This document shows, piece by piece, positions 7,375 to 8,981 of a stretch of DNA of 8,981 bases (positions within the stretch are counted from its first letter, which is position 1; each line of letters starts with the position of its first letter). A model generated the notes under the pieces. That model had not been told where the DNA came from, ran no database searches, and saw only the letters and a program-made list of their open reading frames with translations. The position numbers and the translations under genes were made by a program. The stretch covers positions 1 through 8,981 of the forward strand of contig CALDZW010000051.1 of NCBI GenBank assembly GCA_937944175.1, written 5' to 3'. Source of the DNA: an uncultured Candidatus Altimarinota bacterium. Lineage in GTDB: Bacteria; Patescibacteriota; Gracilibacteria; BD1-5; UBA6164.

Positions 7375-7392
7375 AAGAGAATGTATTCTCTT
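7375..7392 (-). terminator. Hairpin between rpsA and rpsB
   Basis: A perfect 7-bp stem, AAGAGAA/TTCTCTT, with a 4-base loop lies in the 92-base gap between the rpsA stop and the rpsB start. On the - strand it is followed by GCTTATATTATAA rather than a T-run, so it may be a weak or partial terminator, or an mRNA processing or stability element between the two ribosomal genes. Confidence 0.35.
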
Positions 7393-7442
7393 TAAATATA
7401 TAGATCTGTGCTTAATAAGCTTCCCAGAAATATATTACTGGA

Positions 7443-8669
7443 CTATTTTTCTTCAGCTTTTATTTCTTCTTTTTTCTCTTTTTTTTCTGATTTTACTTCT
7501 TTTTTATCATCTTTTTTTACTTTTTCTTTTTTAACAGATCAATCATCATCTTTTTTTTCTGATTTTTTCTTTGCTCCTTTAGGTGCTTCTTGCAATGCTT
7601 TTAATGATAGACCAATTCTTTTCTTCTTTGGTTCAAAATTAATAATCTTTGCTTGAACATTTTCACCTACTTTCACAAAATCTCTAATATCTTTTACTAC
7701 ACCATGAGAAATTTCAGATAAATGAATCAATCATTGAATTCACCCATCTAGATCCATAAATGCTCAAAATTGAGAAATTCTTGAAATTGGCGCTTCAATC
7801 ACGTCTCCAAGTTTACATTTTTTAGATAATACATCCCAAGGATTTTCTTTTAACCTCTTAATAGAAAGAGAAATTTTATCAGAATCAAGTCCTATTACTT
7901 TTACTTTTACTTTTTGACCAACAGAAGAAAATTTTGATGGATCATTTACATGTCCCCAATCAATCTCTGATACATGAACGAGTCATTCTAAACCATCAAA
8001 AGTGACAAAAAGTCCATATGATAGAATTCAAGAGACAACTCATTCAACCGTATCACCTTCTTTTAGAGTTTCAAGAGCTTTTCCTCTTGCTTCTTCAATT
8101 GCTGCTTTTTCAGAAAAAATAATTTTCTTTCCAGCCTCATCAACATTTATTACTCTTACTTTGAAATCAAGTCAAACAAGTCCTTCTAAGTGAGCCAAAA
8201 TTTTCTCCGGATCAGCACCTTCAACTCTAGGATAATGAAGTGGAGTAAGTTGAGATACAGGTATAAATCATTTTAAACCATCAATATCAACAAGTAATCC
8301 TCATTTATTAGCTTCAGTTGGTTTTACATTAATAATTTCTTCTGACTCATTATACTTAGCCAAATTACTTAAATTCTTAATTTGGTTTGCTCTTTTAAGA
8401 GAAAGAATAAGTAACCCTTTTTCTACAGAGTCACCAAGTACCATTACATCGATAACTTGTCCTTTTTCAAGAGTACTAGCATCAACTGTATTACCAACTT
8501 CTTTCTTTACAATAAGACCAGAAAACTGGTTATTAACATTAACAAGTACATTTCATTTTTCAATTTTTTCAATAGTACTTACAATTACTTCCCCTACTTT
8601 TGGATATTTAATTTCAGGTGAAGCTCTAAATAGCTCTTCAAACAGGGCTATATCTTTTTGATCTGACAT
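7443..8669 (-). CDS. rpsA: 30S ribosomal protein S1, four S1 domains
   Basis: S1 binds mRNA on the 30S subunit and helps start translation of structured messages. The 408 residues contain four S1/OB-fold repeats: about 24-98, 108-197, 203-280 and 284-359. The third (DTVEGVVSGILSYGLFVTFD, LEGLVHVSEIDW) and fourth (ISQFGAFMDLDGGIQGLIHL then SEISHG) are the most typical; the first is more divergent. E. coli S1 has six repeats, so this is a short form, as in many other bacteria. Residues about 360-408 form a Lys/Glu/Asp-rich low-complexity tail (KKSEKKDDD and similar). Many glycines, including those in the G-F/G-L motif positions, are TGA. Start ATG 8669 follows a structured leader without Shine-Dalgarno site; stop is TAG 7443-7445. 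Confidence 0.95.
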
Positions 8670-8981
8670 CAAATGTTACGGTTAAGAAATACAAATAGGC
8701 ATCTTTAAGAAGATGCGGATGAAATCTTTATATAAATATAGTTTTTCAAATAGTATCTGCCATCAATAGTATTATTGTCTCAATTAGACATTCTACTCAT
8801 TGTATCCAATGAATAAAACTAACAGTATTACAGCACATACAGTTTTACAAGGCTTTTGCATTGAAACTTGTATTTAAGTCAAAATTTCTCTTTTAACTAT
8901 TAAGTAGTAAAAAAATTTTATAAGTAAAAATTTTTCACTACAAAACATTCAAAACCCTTTCTGTCCTAGCGAACATCTTTC
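8670..8981 (-). other. Upstream/leader region of rpsA with small hairpins
   Basis: No gene is supported here. On the rpsA strand there are three small hairpins: CATTG/CAATG (8798-8811), TGTCT/AGACA (8776-8790) and a 7-bp stem GCATCTT/AAGATGC with 4-base loop (8699-8716), the last ending 30 bases before the rpsA ATG. Very short frames exist (for example a 22-residue hydrophobic one starting MQKPCKTV, and a 33-residue one), but nothing supports them. At the right edge a frame ending KMFARTERVLNVL at TAG 8938-8940 could be the tail of an upstream gene, with little support. The stretch 8870-8940 is extremely AT-rich and could hold promoters. Confidence 0.5.
8699..8716 (-). promoter_or_regulatory. 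Leader hairpin upstream of rpsA
   Basis: A perfect 7-bp inverted repeat, GCATCTT/AAGATGC around a 4-base loop, is the most GC-containing hairpin in this leader. It lies 29 bases before the rpsA start codon and is followed by a U-rich, unstructured stretch into the start. It could be an mRNA control element or the end hairpin of an upstream transcript; I cannot tell which. Confidence 0.35.

Noticed and set aside
1..8669. Widespread pseudogenes or frameshifts, suggested by the many in-frame TGA codons
   Set aside because: All interruptions are TGA only, fall on conserved glycines, and the domains are complete once TGA is read as Gly.
8938..8979. Tail of a gene at the right edge (KMFARTERVLNVL on the - strand)
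   Set aside because: Only 13 codons are visible; chance open frames of this size are common, so it is mentioned only within the leader entry.

Overview
The window comes from a very AT-rich bacterium that reads UGA as glycine (genetic code 25). Every long gene on both strands is broken by TGA unless TGA is read as Gly, and these TGAs fall on conserved glycines: the P-loop of a helicase, the GG after the CHC2 zinc finger of a primase, the His-Ile-Gly-Asn counterpart of the ribosomal protein S2 HFGH motif, and conserved glycines of EF-Ts. The only tRNA present is tRNA-Trp with anticodon CCA, so UGA is not being read as Trp. Code 25 is known from Candidatus Absconditabacteria (SR1) and Gracilibacteria (Patescibacteria/CPR); the window cannot decide between them.

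Positions 1 to about 4893 (+ strand) look like the right-hand part of an integrated mobile element. In order they hold: the 3' part of an unrecognised protein with a possible winged-helix tail; a palindrome-rich spacer (798-1052); a 53-residue helical protein; a protein ending in a DnaG-type CHC2 zinc finger but lacking TOPRIM; a superfamily 3 (DUF5906-like) helicase/ATPase; a spacer with a symmetrical 3+3 array of 8-bp-spaced GGAACA-type repeats (3069-3134), a candidate replication origin or operator; and a large serine recombinase. The recombinase frame runs into the 3' end of the tRNA-Trp gene and stops inside it, so this tRNA end is probably the element-chromosome junction. The left end lies outside the window.

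Positions 4894 to 8981 (- strand) are chromosomal housekeeping genes, transcribed toward the element: rpsA (four S1 domains), rpsB (S2 with a C-terminal helix-hairpin-helix extension), a small two-helix membrane protein, tsf (EF-Ts) and tRNA-Trp. The membrane gene between rpsB and tsf splits a pair that is usually adjacent. The last 312 bases hold the rpsA leader, with three small hairpins and no convincing gene.

Together the element carries integration/excision (recombinase) and replication initiation (helicase, zinc-finger primase part, putative origin). It uses the host's recoded genetic code heavily, so it is adapted to this lineage. No gene in the window has a clear Shine-Dalgarno sequence.
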